Below the pieces are notes generated by a model. It did not search any database, was not told the origin of the DNA, and saw only the letters and a list, made by a program, of their open reading frames with translations. Positions 1-11,070 of a stretch of DNA of 64,000 nucleotides are shown here, in pieces (within the stretch, counting starts at the first letter, position 1; each line of letters starts with the position of its first letter). Origin of the DNA: Toxonevra muliebris. Lineage: Eukaryota > Arthropoda > Insecta > Diptera > Pallopteridae. The stretch covers positions 72,905,235-72,969,234 of the forward strand of contig OY829326.1 in the NCBI GenBank assembly GCA_963691655.1. The letters are read 5' to 3'. Both the position numbers and the translations under genes were made by a program.

Positions 1-2561
1 ATGCTGAAGTAGATTTTACTCTTACGGATGAAGATCAAAATGAAATATGCATGGATATTTTTGCTATCGACGATATTCACGTACGAATAACTAAAGAAGT
101 TCCATACGAAGAGATCTTGCTAAATGAAATGGAAAACCAAGGGAATGATTTTGTGAAGAACATTTCGGAGGTACTGCCAACACCTAGCGGCAGCGAGAAG
201 ACACCATGCTCAGATGGAATAGAACAGCAGGCGAAAACAATAATCAAAGTGGGGATTGGTGAACATATGTCAATAATCGTAATTGATGATGAGTGTGAAA
301 TTAATGCTACTTTGTTACGTTATGAAAAGGCAGGAGGGAAATGTTGGTAAGGCTTATTCACCTATATACCTATACAGTGTAGCACAATTCAACTTTAAAA
401 AAATTGGTACTTATATACCTATGTATGTAATTGTTTTGGAGCGATCTGCCGATCTGTTTGCTGCTAGCTGTTGATTAAATTAGTCGATTACTCGTTTTAA
501 TTTTTAAAATGAATACAAATATCGAACAAAGAGTCTATTTTGTGAACGTGCAACTCTTTACGTGAAACATAGCAGTAATGTGCTTGAGCAAGTACAGTAC
601 AAGTACCAATACAAGTCCCAGTATAATTATCATTACAAGCACCAGTAAAATTACCATTACAAGTGCCATTAGCAGTACCAGTACCAGTACGAGTACAAGA
701 GCAAGTGCAAGTACAAGTACAAGTACAAGTACAATTACAAGTGCAAGTACAAGTACAAGTGCAAGTACAAGTACAAGTACAAGTACAAGTACAAGAACAA
801 ATACAAGTACAAGTACAAGAACAAATACAAGTACAAGTACAAGTACAAGTACAAGAACAAATACAAGTACAAGTACAAGTACAAGTACAAGTACAAGTAC
901 AAGTACAAGAACAAGTACAAGAACAAATACAAGTACAAGTACAAGTTCAAATAGGCCACATTGCTTGTCAAGAATGCGATATTACTGAGTCTCCCAACAA
1001 TTTTTTAATAGATAGTAGTGGCCGAATGTCATATTAGGTCAGGGGTTAACCACAAAAAATTTTTTCGGATTCAGACAACAGCAAAAACAACGCCGACAAC
1101 GACATCATTACCTGTGCATTTGATTATGTCTTGTACTGCGCAGTCGGAGTATGCTAGTTGGAAAGCGAAAGTGCTTCAGAGCACTGTGGTTAACTGCGTT
1201 TTGGGCCCCAACGTCATTTTTTACGCGGTCCTAAAGTTGCCCATTCATGAACAGATTGTTTTAATAAAACATATAAGCGTGACTCACCTCTGCTCCCTAC
1301 ACTCCTTTTCCGAAACTCAAAAAACGATTATCTCGAAATTTTTTTCAATTAGTTGAAAATCGATGTACACAATTACTCAAAAACTATTTGACCGATCAAA
1401 CGATTGATTTTGGAACAGGGTTTTATGATATTTATGCGCAATTAATGAATCTCTGACCAGCTAAGGGCCGTTTTCCCAATGTCCGGTTAAGCACTAATCA
1501 AAACTGACTACTAACCATCGGTTAAAGTTCGGATTAGTGCTTAACTGGACTTTGAGAAAACGGCCCTAAGAATGATTAAAATGTTTATGATTTTGACTGA
1601 GTCAAAATTTAAAATTTTGTCTGTACACCTATATATTTATATTGATTGGATTTTTTGCGTACACTGTTTCATACAGCCTCCCTGGCTATATCATCGCCAT
1701 TTAAGCAATAAACGACATTTTTAAAACTATAATAAAACTAAAAAAAATAAAAAATCGGCAAAGAATGGGCGTTTTACATAAGAACCCCTCATTAAATTTT
1801 AAATATTTTCTAAATTCGGGAATGAATTAGTGAGAGCTTATCCATTTTTCTACTGGGTAAAGATATTAACTACATAAATATTTGAAGCGCTCTGCTTGAG
1901 CTACATACTAGTTCATCGTGTTCATGAGTGCACAGTGGCAATATACATACATAGTTATGTATGAAGTCGCACGCTATTATCATCATTATCGTTATTAGTT
2001 ATTATTATGCAAATGAAAATGTTTTATCAAGTGGAAAATTGTGGAAATGCATACCCATTTTAATAAGCTTATAATATTTTTAAATTCATATTGCATATTT
2101 TCTTCTATTTGCAGTGATAATTTATGTTTAAAATTCAAATTTGCCACAGTTATAACCGAGCTATTCTCTCAGTTAGTCAATGATATATCAAAATTTAAAA
2201 ATTATATAACGCCAAAAGGTGACGAATTTTATTTCTTAGAGAAAACCGATAAGAAATGTCGCGTACAAGGTACTGACTAAAGTTATAAAAATTATTTTAA
2301 ATATATGCCAATATAATCGTATATTTCTACTTAGGTTTCCGATTTATGGAGCGTATGCCATCTCTAGCCAAACACACTTTGATGCTTAGCAATATAATCT
2401 GCGAATTAAAACCATTCCATTCAATTACCGAAAAAATGAGTAATAATTACGATTGGTTTGTGCGTGATATGGCAAAGTTTCCACGTTTTCAGGCACCATA
2501 TACTCGTGACCCCAAACCGATTCCAGAAAATGAATTTACATGGGTATTGAGTTGCAAGTAA
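1..2561 (+). CDS. 3' part of an unrecognised protein-coding gene (last three exons, 5' end outside the window)
   Basis: Seen: three open stretches join in phase. The first enters the window open in the frame of base 3 and runs to 346, followed by a GTAAGG donor (phase 2). The second is 2115-2269, after a TTTGCAG acceptor and before GTACTG (phase 1). The third is 2335-2561 after CTTAG, ending in TAA. The 1768-nt intron between the first two holds a hexamer repeat and a MITE; the second intron is 65 nt. The visible part is about 242 residues. The first exon is acidic (DFTLTDEDQNE at its start) with a Ser/Pro/Thr stretch. The later exons look helical (LFSQLVNDISKFKNY, then AKHTLMLSNIICELKPFHSI) and end ENEFTWVLSCK. 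I recognise no family. The stop overlaps a perfect donor (GTAAGTAT at 2558), so a longer isoform is possible. It is convergent with the EcKL gene, whose stop is 69 bp away. Joining the first exon to the other two is inference from phase. Confidence 0.55.
590..950. repeat. Long hexanucleotide microsatellite, (ACAAGT)n
   Basis: About 360 bp of near-perfect ACAAGT units with occasional ACAAGA or ACAAAT variants; the left end (590-700) is more degenerate. It lies inside the long intron of the unrecognised + strand gene. The 6-bp unit contains no stop in several frames, so it produces spurious open frames of Ser-Thr, Val-Gln or Leu-Tyr dipeptides on both strands. These are not genes. Confidence 0.95.
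1465..1566. mobile_element. Short palindromic MITE with TAA target duplication
   Basis: The ends are near-perfect inverted repeats of about 38 bp: GGGCCGTTTTCCCAATGTCC at the left matches the complement of the right end, with a handful of mismatches. A spacer of about 25 bp lies between. TAA flanks both sides (1462-1464 and 1567-1569). A 3-bp TAA/TTA duplication with G-starting TIRs is typical of PIF/Harbinger-type MITEs (known for the superfamily); the family assignment is inference. It lies in the same intron as the hexamer repeat. Confidence 0.75.
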
Positions 2562-2630
2562 GTATAAGAAAAAACGATTGCGAAATATTTATTTTCCTAA
2601 ATAGTTTTATGTACCGAAATTTACATAATT

Positions 2631-5572
2631 TTAATCTAATACTTTCAATTCATTAAAACGATCTAGCGTATATTTGAGAGTCTCTATAACTCTCTCATTG
2701 CAATACATTAGTTCATTTTTCTTTGCCATGGCTTTGGGATCAATAAATGTTGCCAGATTGAAACCGTTTGCTGTTTCCTTGCTCATGCAACATATTGGCA
2801 ATTCACATACAGCCGCATAGTAGCCAATAAATTCACAATTACGAACTTCCTCCATAATCATTTGCCATGTTGGTATCATCTTTGCTCCACATAGCATCAA
2901 AGTCGATTGAAATTCCTTGTAATAGCAGCGTAATAATTTATAACGATCCGATTTCAACACTTGCAGTTGTACGCTGGTGTTTAGAAAGAAATTGATATCG
3001 AATCCGGGGCTTCCTAAGAAACAATTTTGAAAATCTACCTAAAAGTTTGAAGAAGTATGTACAAAAACATGTATGTACAATGCAATGTAAAAGCCAATTC
3101 TGACGATTTGTCTTACTATGCGTTTATACAAAGCAAACCCACGAAGATTCCTTCCTTCGTTTGGCCGGCCGTTGTAGACCTTACGACAAACAAACACAAC
3201 CTGCCACGATTCGGGTGATCTGGGTTATAACATGCTATAGGATACAGTTTCGTTCGCCAGCACAGTGTTGTGCTTCTTTACTGAAAGTAGTTGGATTTAT
3301 GTAGGTTATGCAAATTATTCTCATGCGGCATCAGGTGTTAATCGGTGATGGTATGCAGAATAAAGTTGTGGCATATTTGTAGATTTTTTTTTTACTTTGT
3401 ACCTCTATCAAAAGTGCCCAAAGAAATGCTAAATAGTATAATACAGATAGGTCAATAGCTTTGTAAGTTCAGAGCAGCATCTCTTCAAGTTAACGTCATG
3501 TGAAAACGACCTCGATAGTCTAGTGGGTAGTGCACTAGACTTTCATCCGGGAGGTTCGGGTTTTCTTATATTCACTATAAATATGAAGTATATGAGAATT
3601 ATAAGATCGTGTACAAGTACACACCTTGGTTGGTAATGGCAAAACCACCAAGCCGATAAAAAATTGCCACACCGCCGTTCGGAATCGGCGTTAAACTGTA
3701 GGTCCAACTATGTGGTATCACAATGGGCTGTTCAAGCCAAAGTGTGTCTCTCGACAACCACTCCAACCTAACCTAACCTACCTCATGTGAATCTTTCCAG
3801 GGATGATGTTCATGATGTTTTGCGATGTTTTTGTCCTCATGCTTGCCTTCAACTTCAATGTTGAGCATCTGCTTAATCTTTCTGATCCAAGATGTATGTG
3901 TGTATATAGTGGGTTCCCGTTGATTTTTCCATTTCCACAGAGTTGAAAGTAGTGATTAGTGAATAGTTGTGCAACGATTGCGAAATATTTAAGTGTTTAT
4001 AGCTCTGGGAATGAGCGTCATCTATGTAAGATTTAGCAGTTTTTCGATTTGTAAAAAACACTGGTGAGAACACACCGCCGCGAGGTTCATCCTGTTTGAC
4101 CTTTAGCATGCTGTGAATGGGCGATTTTGAACTCTAAATTAGAATATCTATCATTTAGGTCATTGCTAAACATTTTTTGATGTTGATTGTTGAGAAGTAT
4201 TTTTTGCGACACCGAATGGAAAGCTTAGGTAAGATCTATCACGATGAATACTATGCATCTTAATGGTTGTTTTCTAGTAAACGTTGGTAGCAGAAAAGCA
4301 GTGTTTCCACATCTTCTGGTCCATCCCTTGGCCTATGTTTTATTTTCTATTGACAGATTTAGCACTGATGTGAGATACGTAAAACCATGCTTTCTATTTG
4401 ATTGAAGTTAGCAGTTTGAGCATAAGTGTGGAGATCCCATCTGGACCCAGGACCTTTGATCTATTGAACTGTGGTTGTAATTGTTTATCCGGTGTGGCCG
4501 ACACTACGAATGAAGATGTGTTACCTAAAATTCTTTTTTGATGAATTGTTCGTGTGTTTGCTTGGTTTAAACGTACAGTTAAATGTAAACAGAATTGGCA
4601 TATTCAAATAAAATCTGCAATACATACGAAAGTTCCATCTATCGGTTTGTTACTATCACTGTCATAGCGAAAAAGAAAATTATTCACCCATAAATCGCCG
4701 TGATTAATAACATTCACCTTGCTGTGTTTGGGGTCTACAACCGATTTTAATTTTTCATTAAATGTTTCAATATTCGCAACCATTTTATGGCATATTTCAT
4801 GAAAGTTTTCCCATTTTTGAACAACTTTAATGGCATGCTTCATACCGCCGAAAGCGATGGCGTTTCCCCATGGATTGGGAGTATCTTGCTTATGCGATGG
4901 CAACTGCGCTGCAGCATCAGCAGGAAACTATTATAATAAGTGATACATTAGAATATTAGAAAAAAAAAATAACTTCAGATGGCGCACTACTTTACCTTCT
5001 CTGTATACAACATTGAAGCAGCATGAAATTTTGCCATATTCTTCATTAAAATCATAGCATGCTCCTCATCGAGCCCGCGGAAACGATCACCAATTTTATA
5101 ATTTAAGCCATTAAGATCTTCCAACACGTAAATTTCTTTATTTTTGTCACGCTCACACAGCAAACAGCTTGAAAAAGAATTGCATTTCATTTAGATTTCT
5201 ATAATTTAATTAATACAAAACTTACTTTGGTTTTAATTTTGCTTCGACTCCCGTCGCCTTTGTCAATATATTTTCCATCTGAGGTAATACATTCTCATAC
5301 ATTGCCATTTCATTTGAACCAACTTCCACCATTTCCTTTACCATATCTTTTAAAATTAATCTCATTTCTTTCTTTTCCGTTTTAGCATTAGTATTTTCAT
5401 ATTGAAATCTAACGTAAACACGATAAATGTTGCTGCAAAAGTTTTCACCATTTGCACTTGAAAGCTTTATGTCATACTCTTGTATTGTTATACTTGCATT
5501 ATCGAAAGCTTTTGCAAGAGCTTTCTTAATTAAATTCTCATTGAGATAGGTCGGCATTATGACCTCTGACAT
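2631..5572 (-). CDS. Ecdysteroid kinase-like (EcKL / CHK kinase-like) protein, four exons
   Basis: Exons on the minus strand are 5572-5226, 5167-4996, 4927-4628 and 3038-2631. All introns are GT-AG; the first two are 58 and 68 nt and the third is 1589 nt, holding a SINE. Phases match and give 408 residues plus a stop, the usual length for this family. Seen: N-terminal lobe in exon 1 (MSEVIMPTYLNENLIKKAL onward), hinge-like YVLEDLNGLNYKIGDR in exon 2, catalytic-loop signature HGDLWVNN near residue 249, and the metal-binding DFQ near residue 275, split by the third intron (GTF|VDFQNCF). Family knowledge: EcKLs are aminoglycoside-phosphotransferase-fold kinases expanded in insects, proposed to phosphorylate ecdysteroids or xenobiotic metabolites in the cytosol. 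The substrate cannot be read from sequence. No break is seen, so it looks functional. The start is the only in-frame ATG giving the conserved N-terminus. Confidence 0.92.
3505..3782 (+). mobile_element. tRNA-derived SINE with 9-bp target-site duplication
   Basis: The 278-bp element is bounded by identical TCATGTGAA copies at 3496-3504 and 3783-3791. The head looks tRNA-like: an A-box-like TAGTCTAGTGGGTAG near 3516-3530 and a B-box-like GAGGTTCGGGTT at about 3551. The tail ends in CCACTCCAACCTAACCTAAC, a (CCTAA)n-type end. The last 90 bp resemble the 3' end of the LINE at 47.9 kb: both have TGTGGTATCACAATG, then an AAGTGTG block, then the CCACTCCAACCTAACC tail. It sits in the third intron of the EcKL gene, antisense to it. 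Boundaries are firm because of the duplication; the name of the tRNA ancestor (Asp/Glu-like) is inference. Confidence 0.85.
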
Positions 5573-5639
5573 GCTGTTTTACTTTGTATCAGTGTTCAGA
5601 GATAAAAATATTTTTTTAATCTTTCGATTTCTATCACTC

Positions 5640-6981
5640 CTCCAAGATTGACAACACTTATCTACTCTCTAAAAAAAAATGATTCAAACAACGCCAAAGA
5701 AGCAAAAACACTCTATTTTAATTAAATGCTCACAGGACCCAAATTACAGCCTGAATTTCCCAATGAAAAAACCCGATATCAATCTTGAATTTGTTGAAAT
5801 CAGTTTGAATTTTTTACGGATAAATATGTACAAACGCTGCTTTGTATATCACAACCGCTAACGACCAAGTAGATCGAAATGTTAACGTTGACTGACAAAC
5901 ACAGATAAACTTTGCAATATTACATTTAATTAAGAAATACTGAATACGTTAAATTACACTATTCAACTGGTCAAGCACCTCATACATGATTTCTATATAA
6001 TTCTTTGTATCAAACATGAGCTAAAATCTATTTATATACATAATTCAAACAGTAGATAAGCTATATTGTAGATGAGCTATATTGTAGATTAGCCTTACAC
6101 TTATGGTAAATGTAAAAAAAAATATTTAAAAACGTTGAAATATTTCGACTTTCCATTAGGCCCTTGAGTTATATAGAAATGATATATGAAATGTTTGACG
6201 TAACTTTTGTGTTCACTAGTGTAATTATCACATGTCAGTGCGAGTAATAAATTGCTTTAAATATAATCTGCATTACGCTGCGTAAAGAACATTTGTTTTT
6301 AATATTTTTAATAACATTTATATAAAATGAATTCATTTAACAACTTTTTCTACATTTGTTTGCGAGTATACAGGGTTGGCCATATTAGGTGTACCTATCA
6401 GACCATATTATAACTTTGACAAAAAACGTCAGATCGATTAATGACATCGCGTGTTTGAAGCGGATATGATCATAGCACCGTTTTTTGATGTGTAAACATT
6501 TTAGCTCACGGTATGGGCAAAATTTCTAATGTGTAAAATGTAAGAATAACTGTATCGTAAGATGTAAGATAACTGTAACGTCCAGTTCCCCTCTCGCTCG
6601 CACTACTGCGCGGCATAACTGTGCTACTCTAAACAACGAAGAGAAGAGAGGGAGAAATTAAAATACGAGCGGAGTTTGTTTGTCTATGTTTCGATCAATT
6701 TACTCACACATATATGTACATACGAAAAGAAAATATGTGTGTACATTTATTCGTGGCAGAATTATTTGTTGGTGTTAAAAGTATGGAGATCGACTGTACA
6801 AGCAGAGAAGTCGCCGTTTTACATTCGGTTAGTTAGATTGGATTAAAATTAAATATTTTTTAAAATATAAAATCTATACAAAATGATAAGTAATAAATAA
6901 TCTAGGTTTCAATAAATGTATAAACAAAATGTAGTGATAATGATAGCAAACCACGGCATTATAAAAACTTTGCTTTGTGCA
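5640..6981. other. Intergenic DNA, no gene seen
   Basis: AT-rich sequence upstream of the EcKL gene. There is a short tandem repeat of about 15 bp containing GCTATATTGTAGAT at 6056-6092. CAGGGTTGGCCATATTAGG at 6370 resembles a DNA-transposon end, but I could not find its partner. A GA-rich stretch with AGAGAAGAGAGGG lies near 6640. No exon with usable splice sites was found. Confidence 0.5.
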
Positions 6982-6985
6982 TTAA

Positions 6986-7140
6986 CCTTAGAAAGGCAAC
7001 ACTTTTTTATCTATGTAAATAGCAAATATGTTAAACAGTAAAAGTCAAACTTATTTATTATAAAATCAAAGAGGCAAATCTCTTTGCGGTGCTTTTAAAA
7101 AGTAGTGGGGTGACTGGTCACCCCTGTTGCCTTTCTAAGG
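6986..7140. mobile_element. 155-bp piggyBac-type MITE flanked by TTAA
   Basis: TTAA flanks both sides (6982-6985 and 7141-7144). The TIR CCTTAGAAAGGCAACA is perfect over 16 bp at each end. TTAA duplication plus a CCYTAGAAAG-like terminus is the hallmark of piggyBac-related elements (established for the superfamily). Near the right end lies an 18-bp palindrome with a 2-base centre, GGGGTGACTGGTCACCCC (7107-7124). It is too short to code for anything. Confidence 0.85.
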
Positions 7141-7739
7141 TTAAATGCGGAAAGCAGTTATCGTCGACTGTGGATTGATTTGGAGTATATGTGTACAAAT
7201 TCATATACCTATACTCCAAATCAATTCTCAGGCGACGTTATATAAAATTTTCACGTCTAATAAAATTTCAAATCGACCGGAAGAAAAACTTAAAGTACGG
7301 AAAAAAAGATGCAATTACAGCTGCGTATATGCAAACATATCGTGCCCAATGCATTCAGTAAAAGAAAAATAATGCAACTACGATTTGGTGCAATTGCAAA
7401 ATATTTTTGCATTCACAACAACAAATATATGCGATATGGAATAAAAATTTGCATTTGCAATGATGCAAGACCATTTGCAATTTATAGTGAATTGGGCTAT
7501 TATATATAAAATAATAATTTTTTAAGTTTATAAAATAATTGTTTTAATTTGAATTATTTACCTAGCATACATACATCAAATCCCTATATATGGCTATACA
7601 TATGTGAGCTTATGTACATGGCATTCAGTTGGCTGAACTGTTTACACATCAAATATCTTGCGTGCCTTGCACACATCCATTTTTTTTTTTTTTGTTCGAA
7701 GACGACAGTGGCAACACAACAACCGTAAATCAGTTATCT

Positions 7740-7990
7740 TAGCCCGATAATGGGCTATAACCATTTTTTTGAAGCTAATTGTTCATGAAAATGATATGGA
7801 GAATTTCAATGGAGTTTCAACAAGACGGCGCACCACCTCACGTAGCTCGTGCCACTATCGATTTTTTGCAGCCATTGTTCCCCAATCGGTTGATATCGAA
7901 AAATGTTGATTTTGACTGGCCTTCGCGTTGGCCTGACTTGACACCACCGATCTTTTTCCTGTGGGGCTATGTGTTCAGCATCTGACAGTA
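7740..7990 (+). pseudogene. Fragment of a Tc1/mariner-superfamily (DDE_3 type) transposase
   Basis: An open stretch of about 65 codons carries EFQQDGAPPHVARATIDFL, the second catalytic Asp region, and WPSRWPDLTPPIFFLWGYV, the third catalytic region of this transposase class. The N-terminal half with the first catalytic Asp is absent and the frame stops shortly after FLWGYV. It is therefore a relic. It is related to the longer relic at 34.9-35.9 kb, which has QDGATCHT in the same place. Confidence 0.8.
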
Positions 7991-8243
7991 AAGTCTTTCA
8001 TTAAACATATTTTTGGAATGTGTTAACCCATTATCTCCATCGCTTATGTGTATTTTTGCCCTTTTTTAGAGAAAGCGCTCTTTTTCTCTATTACGAAGGT
8101 CTTTAGAGTATTAATACTTTCTAGAAAAATTTTGCTAATAAAATTTTATTATTGATTTCTAGACATCAGAAACACCTAAACTTAGTTTTTACCATGAAAA
8201 AATACATGCAAGTAAACTGAAAAACTTAAATATTTTTTAAAAA

Positions 8244-10090
8244 ATAACGTAAGTGTAGGTAATTCGGATCGAAAGGGAAACTTTGAGCGCTAAAAATAAG
8301 GATTACAGATTTATGAAAAAAATTTCTTAATACAACATTAAAGCATATTTCTTCCTCTTTTAAAGTTGTTAACTACCAAAAAAAAAACAAAATATAACTT
8401 TTTTTTTAATAGTTACTTAGGTAACATCACTTCGAAAAAAAAATGGATTGCATGTAATTCGGATCGAAAAATTGAGTGTGCGTGTAACTCGGATCGATGA
8501 TATATATAATTCGGATCAACAAAATTTATAGCAAATTATCTTTATTTATTTAGATGCAAAAGATAAATTTGGTGTTTAAGGAAAATATATATTAAAAAAA
8601 AAATTAATGTATGTATGCGTAAATACATACTCACATATACAAACAAATTGTTAACTAAATCTATGTATTTTCGTGATGTAATCATATACCGTTTGTTTGA
8701 TCTTAGTGAAATTTAGTGTCGAGATGCATTTGTGTGTATGTCAAGTTGTGAGCTATAAAATTCGACCGTATCTCAAAGTGGGGGTGCATTTTCGCATAAG
8801 TCCAATATCTTTTAATATCATATCGAGCTAATTTAATTAAATTTATCTTGGAATATCATATCGAGCTAAATTAATTAAATTTGATATGGAGACTTACTTG
8901 TTCGACACCGAACTAATTCTCAATTATGGGCCTACTCAAAATTAGGGGAAGAGGCTGTGGCTGGGCGGTAGATGCGAATATATAAAAAACAAAAGTATGG
9001 GACTGTGCAATCTTACGAGCAATAGCGGATCTAACGGGCGTAGGAAAGGGGAAAGGATTTGGGGTTAAATACCCCTGACCTCCCTCCCAACTTCCGCCCC
9101 CCCAACTCCTCCCTAACTCCCCCCTTCCTTACTGACAAGAATTTCATATATTTGATGGTTGGCCACAAATAAAAAAAAAATTCAAAAGGGATGAACAAAT
9201 GTTAACGCCCTTAAGGTAAATCTCTAGATGCGCTAGTCGGTGGCCACGCCTGTGTGCTGATGAACAATGAAATACCATATATAAAAAATCATTTCTTCGA
9301 ATCATTCTAAGAAATTTCTGAATTAAAATTTATAAGTAAGTATATTGACATAATGAAAAATTAAAATGTGGTCTGGAATAAAAAAATACTAATCATTCAA
9401 CACAAACTAGGTTTTAAAAATATATTTTATTTTGAATTTGACTAAAAATTACTTGTTAGTTTCCAAATTGGTATAACTCTAAGAAACGCTATTAATTTCA
9501 ATTAATATTTTTTAAAAAAAAGCAAAATTTTTGACTACAATTCAAAATATTTTTCAAGTTTATTTAAACTTTGAACTCAAATTCCACAAAAACTCTCTCG
9601 ATCCGAATTACCTCCAAACATCACCTAATATATCTAAATCACAACTAAAAAACTTTCATTAATTAAAACTATATAGTTTTTCTAACCTCATTTGCTGGTA
9701 ATTCAGATGATCGATCCGAATTATATGCAAGTAGAAAAACGCATGCTGGTAATTTTTTTAGTATGTTATCTAAAATGGTGTTTATTTTTACCAAACTATA
9801 GCAGAATGTTTAGTGAACAAAACCCTATATAAATTATATAAATATATTTACCAGCACAAGTTATGATTGTTATAAAATTTGTGGGTTTCTTATATTATTT
9901 GCTAAGGCTTTGTATACGTTAACTCTTTGTTTCTTCGCTCACAACTGATTAATTTGAAATAATTGAAATAAATGTTGCATACCATTAGGGGAAATAAATC
10001 TTCTTTCGTTTCGAAAAAAGGATGTAATTTTAAAAAATACCAAAGAAAATTTATTAGCAAAACAAAATTGATCCGAATTGACACAAAATT
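8244..10090. mobile_element. Non-autonomous DNA element with inverted subterminal GTAATTCGGATCGA repeats (copy 1)
   Basis: The motif GGTAATTCGGATCGA or close variants occur in forward orientation at 8258, 8453, 8482 and 8507. They occur in reverse complement at 9598, 9711 and 10068, so the two sides are mirror images. The left end ATAACGTAAGTGTAGGTAAT (8244) matches, with two mismatches, the complement of the right end of a second copy at 43874-43895. The interior from 8510 to 9050 and the stretch around GCATACCATTAGGGG (9977) align with the second copy. No transposase frame is seen. The right end of this copy is worn, so that boundary is approximate. Confidence 0.65.
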
Positions 10091-10370
10091 TTCTACAACT
10101 TGTTAAGCTCAATTGAACGAAATTTTGCCTATGTTTTCTTTGGCAAGCTATCAAAAAACTTGGGTGGATTAATTTTTCCTAAGTTCTAGGCAATTTATAC
10201 TCGATTTTAATACAATTTTACATAAGTTTTTTTCTGTGTGTAGCACATGAAAAGCTTCTATGTTAATTAAATTCAAAATATTTGTTTTAAGGCTATAATC
10301 GGCATCACTGAGCTTAAAAGCACATATTAAGCTAACTTTGTACTGAACAAACTTAAATTTTTCTTCACGG

Positions 10371-10378
10371 TATATAAA
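10371..10378 (+). promoter_or_regulatory. TATA box of the 10.5-kb gene
   Basis: A perfect TATATAAA lies 96 bp upstream of the start codon of the small two-exon gene, in a stretch otherwise lacking that octamer. The distance suits a short 5' leader of about 65-70 nt. Confidence 0.5.
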
Positions 10379-10473
10379 CGAGCTTCTATTTTTTGTTAAT
10401 TTTCAGTTTTTTTTTCAGCATCTACTGCAAAATACCTTTCCTCTTAACAAATACTGAAAATATTCACAAATTC

Positions 10474-11070
10474 ATGGAACCATTAAACGGGATTACTTAC
10501 AAAAGAACACGTAAATACATGAAAGAGTAAGTAAGCATCATTGATCTCATGCACTAATTTGGTTTGAATTTCATATCTTTGGTTTCCCTTTCAAATCCAC
10601 ACACCAGAACACTCGATTACTATTTGCGTCCGCATATTCTCAAAGAGATCAGTAAATATACGAGCCAGAAAAATTGGGAAATACATCATCGGGAACATGT
10701 TCGGCGTCAATTCGTTGAACAACAACGCAAGGGCTTGTATCATGCCATGCTGAAGCATAAAGTTTATCCGAAATATTTTCATTTTATTGATAAATTTAAT
10801 GGACATGTTAAGTACATTGACTTTTTCGATTTTATGCGTTACAAATGCTTGGAAAACCCTACTACACAGAAGAAGAAAGAAAAAATAGATGGTAATGAAA
10901 GAGGGAGCATAACAATTAATACTGAGGCTCAAGAAGTTAGTAACAATACAGTACATCGCGCTCCAAGTGTATCATTCTCTCAAAAAGACATTTTACTAAA
11001 AAATGTATCAAGTGATAGCGACGACCTACGAAGTATTTTTAGCGCTTACGGTGAACGTTTGTCAGAATAA
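10474..11070 (+). CDS. Small two-exon gene, basic protein of unknown function
   Basis: Exon 1 is 10474-10526 (MEPLNGITYKRTRKYMKE), followed by a GTAAGTAAG donor (phase 2). Exon 2 is 10608-11070, after an ACACCAG acceptor, and completes a Glu codon. The joined product is 171 residues and ends in TAA. Seen: a highly charged N-terminal two-thirds rich in aromatic and basic residues (DYYLRPHILKEISKY, HHREHVRRQFVEQQRKG, YPKYFHFIDKFNGHVKYIDF), then a polar Ser/Asn/Glu-rich tail (VSSDSDDLRSIFSAYGERL). There is no signal peptide or membrane segment. I do not recognise the family. Good splice sites, matching phase, a TATA box and a protein-like composition argue it is real. A short tail of similar composition is common in rapidly evolving fly genes, but tissue and function cannot be inferred. 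Confidence 0.75.

Noticed and set aside
578..1037. Open frames of 78-136 codons on both strands
   Set aside because: They are translations of the hexamer microsatellite.
3515..3575. A true tRNA gene
   Set aside because: The A and B boxes are present, but the sequence does not fold into a full cloverleaf (no matching acceptor stem) and it is the head of a SINE.
3764..3782. AACCTAACCTAACCT looks like the insect telomere repeat (TTAGG)n
   Set aside because: Only two to three units, and the same pentamer ends both the SINE here and the LINE at 47.9 kb just inside their target duplications, so it is a retrotransposon tail.
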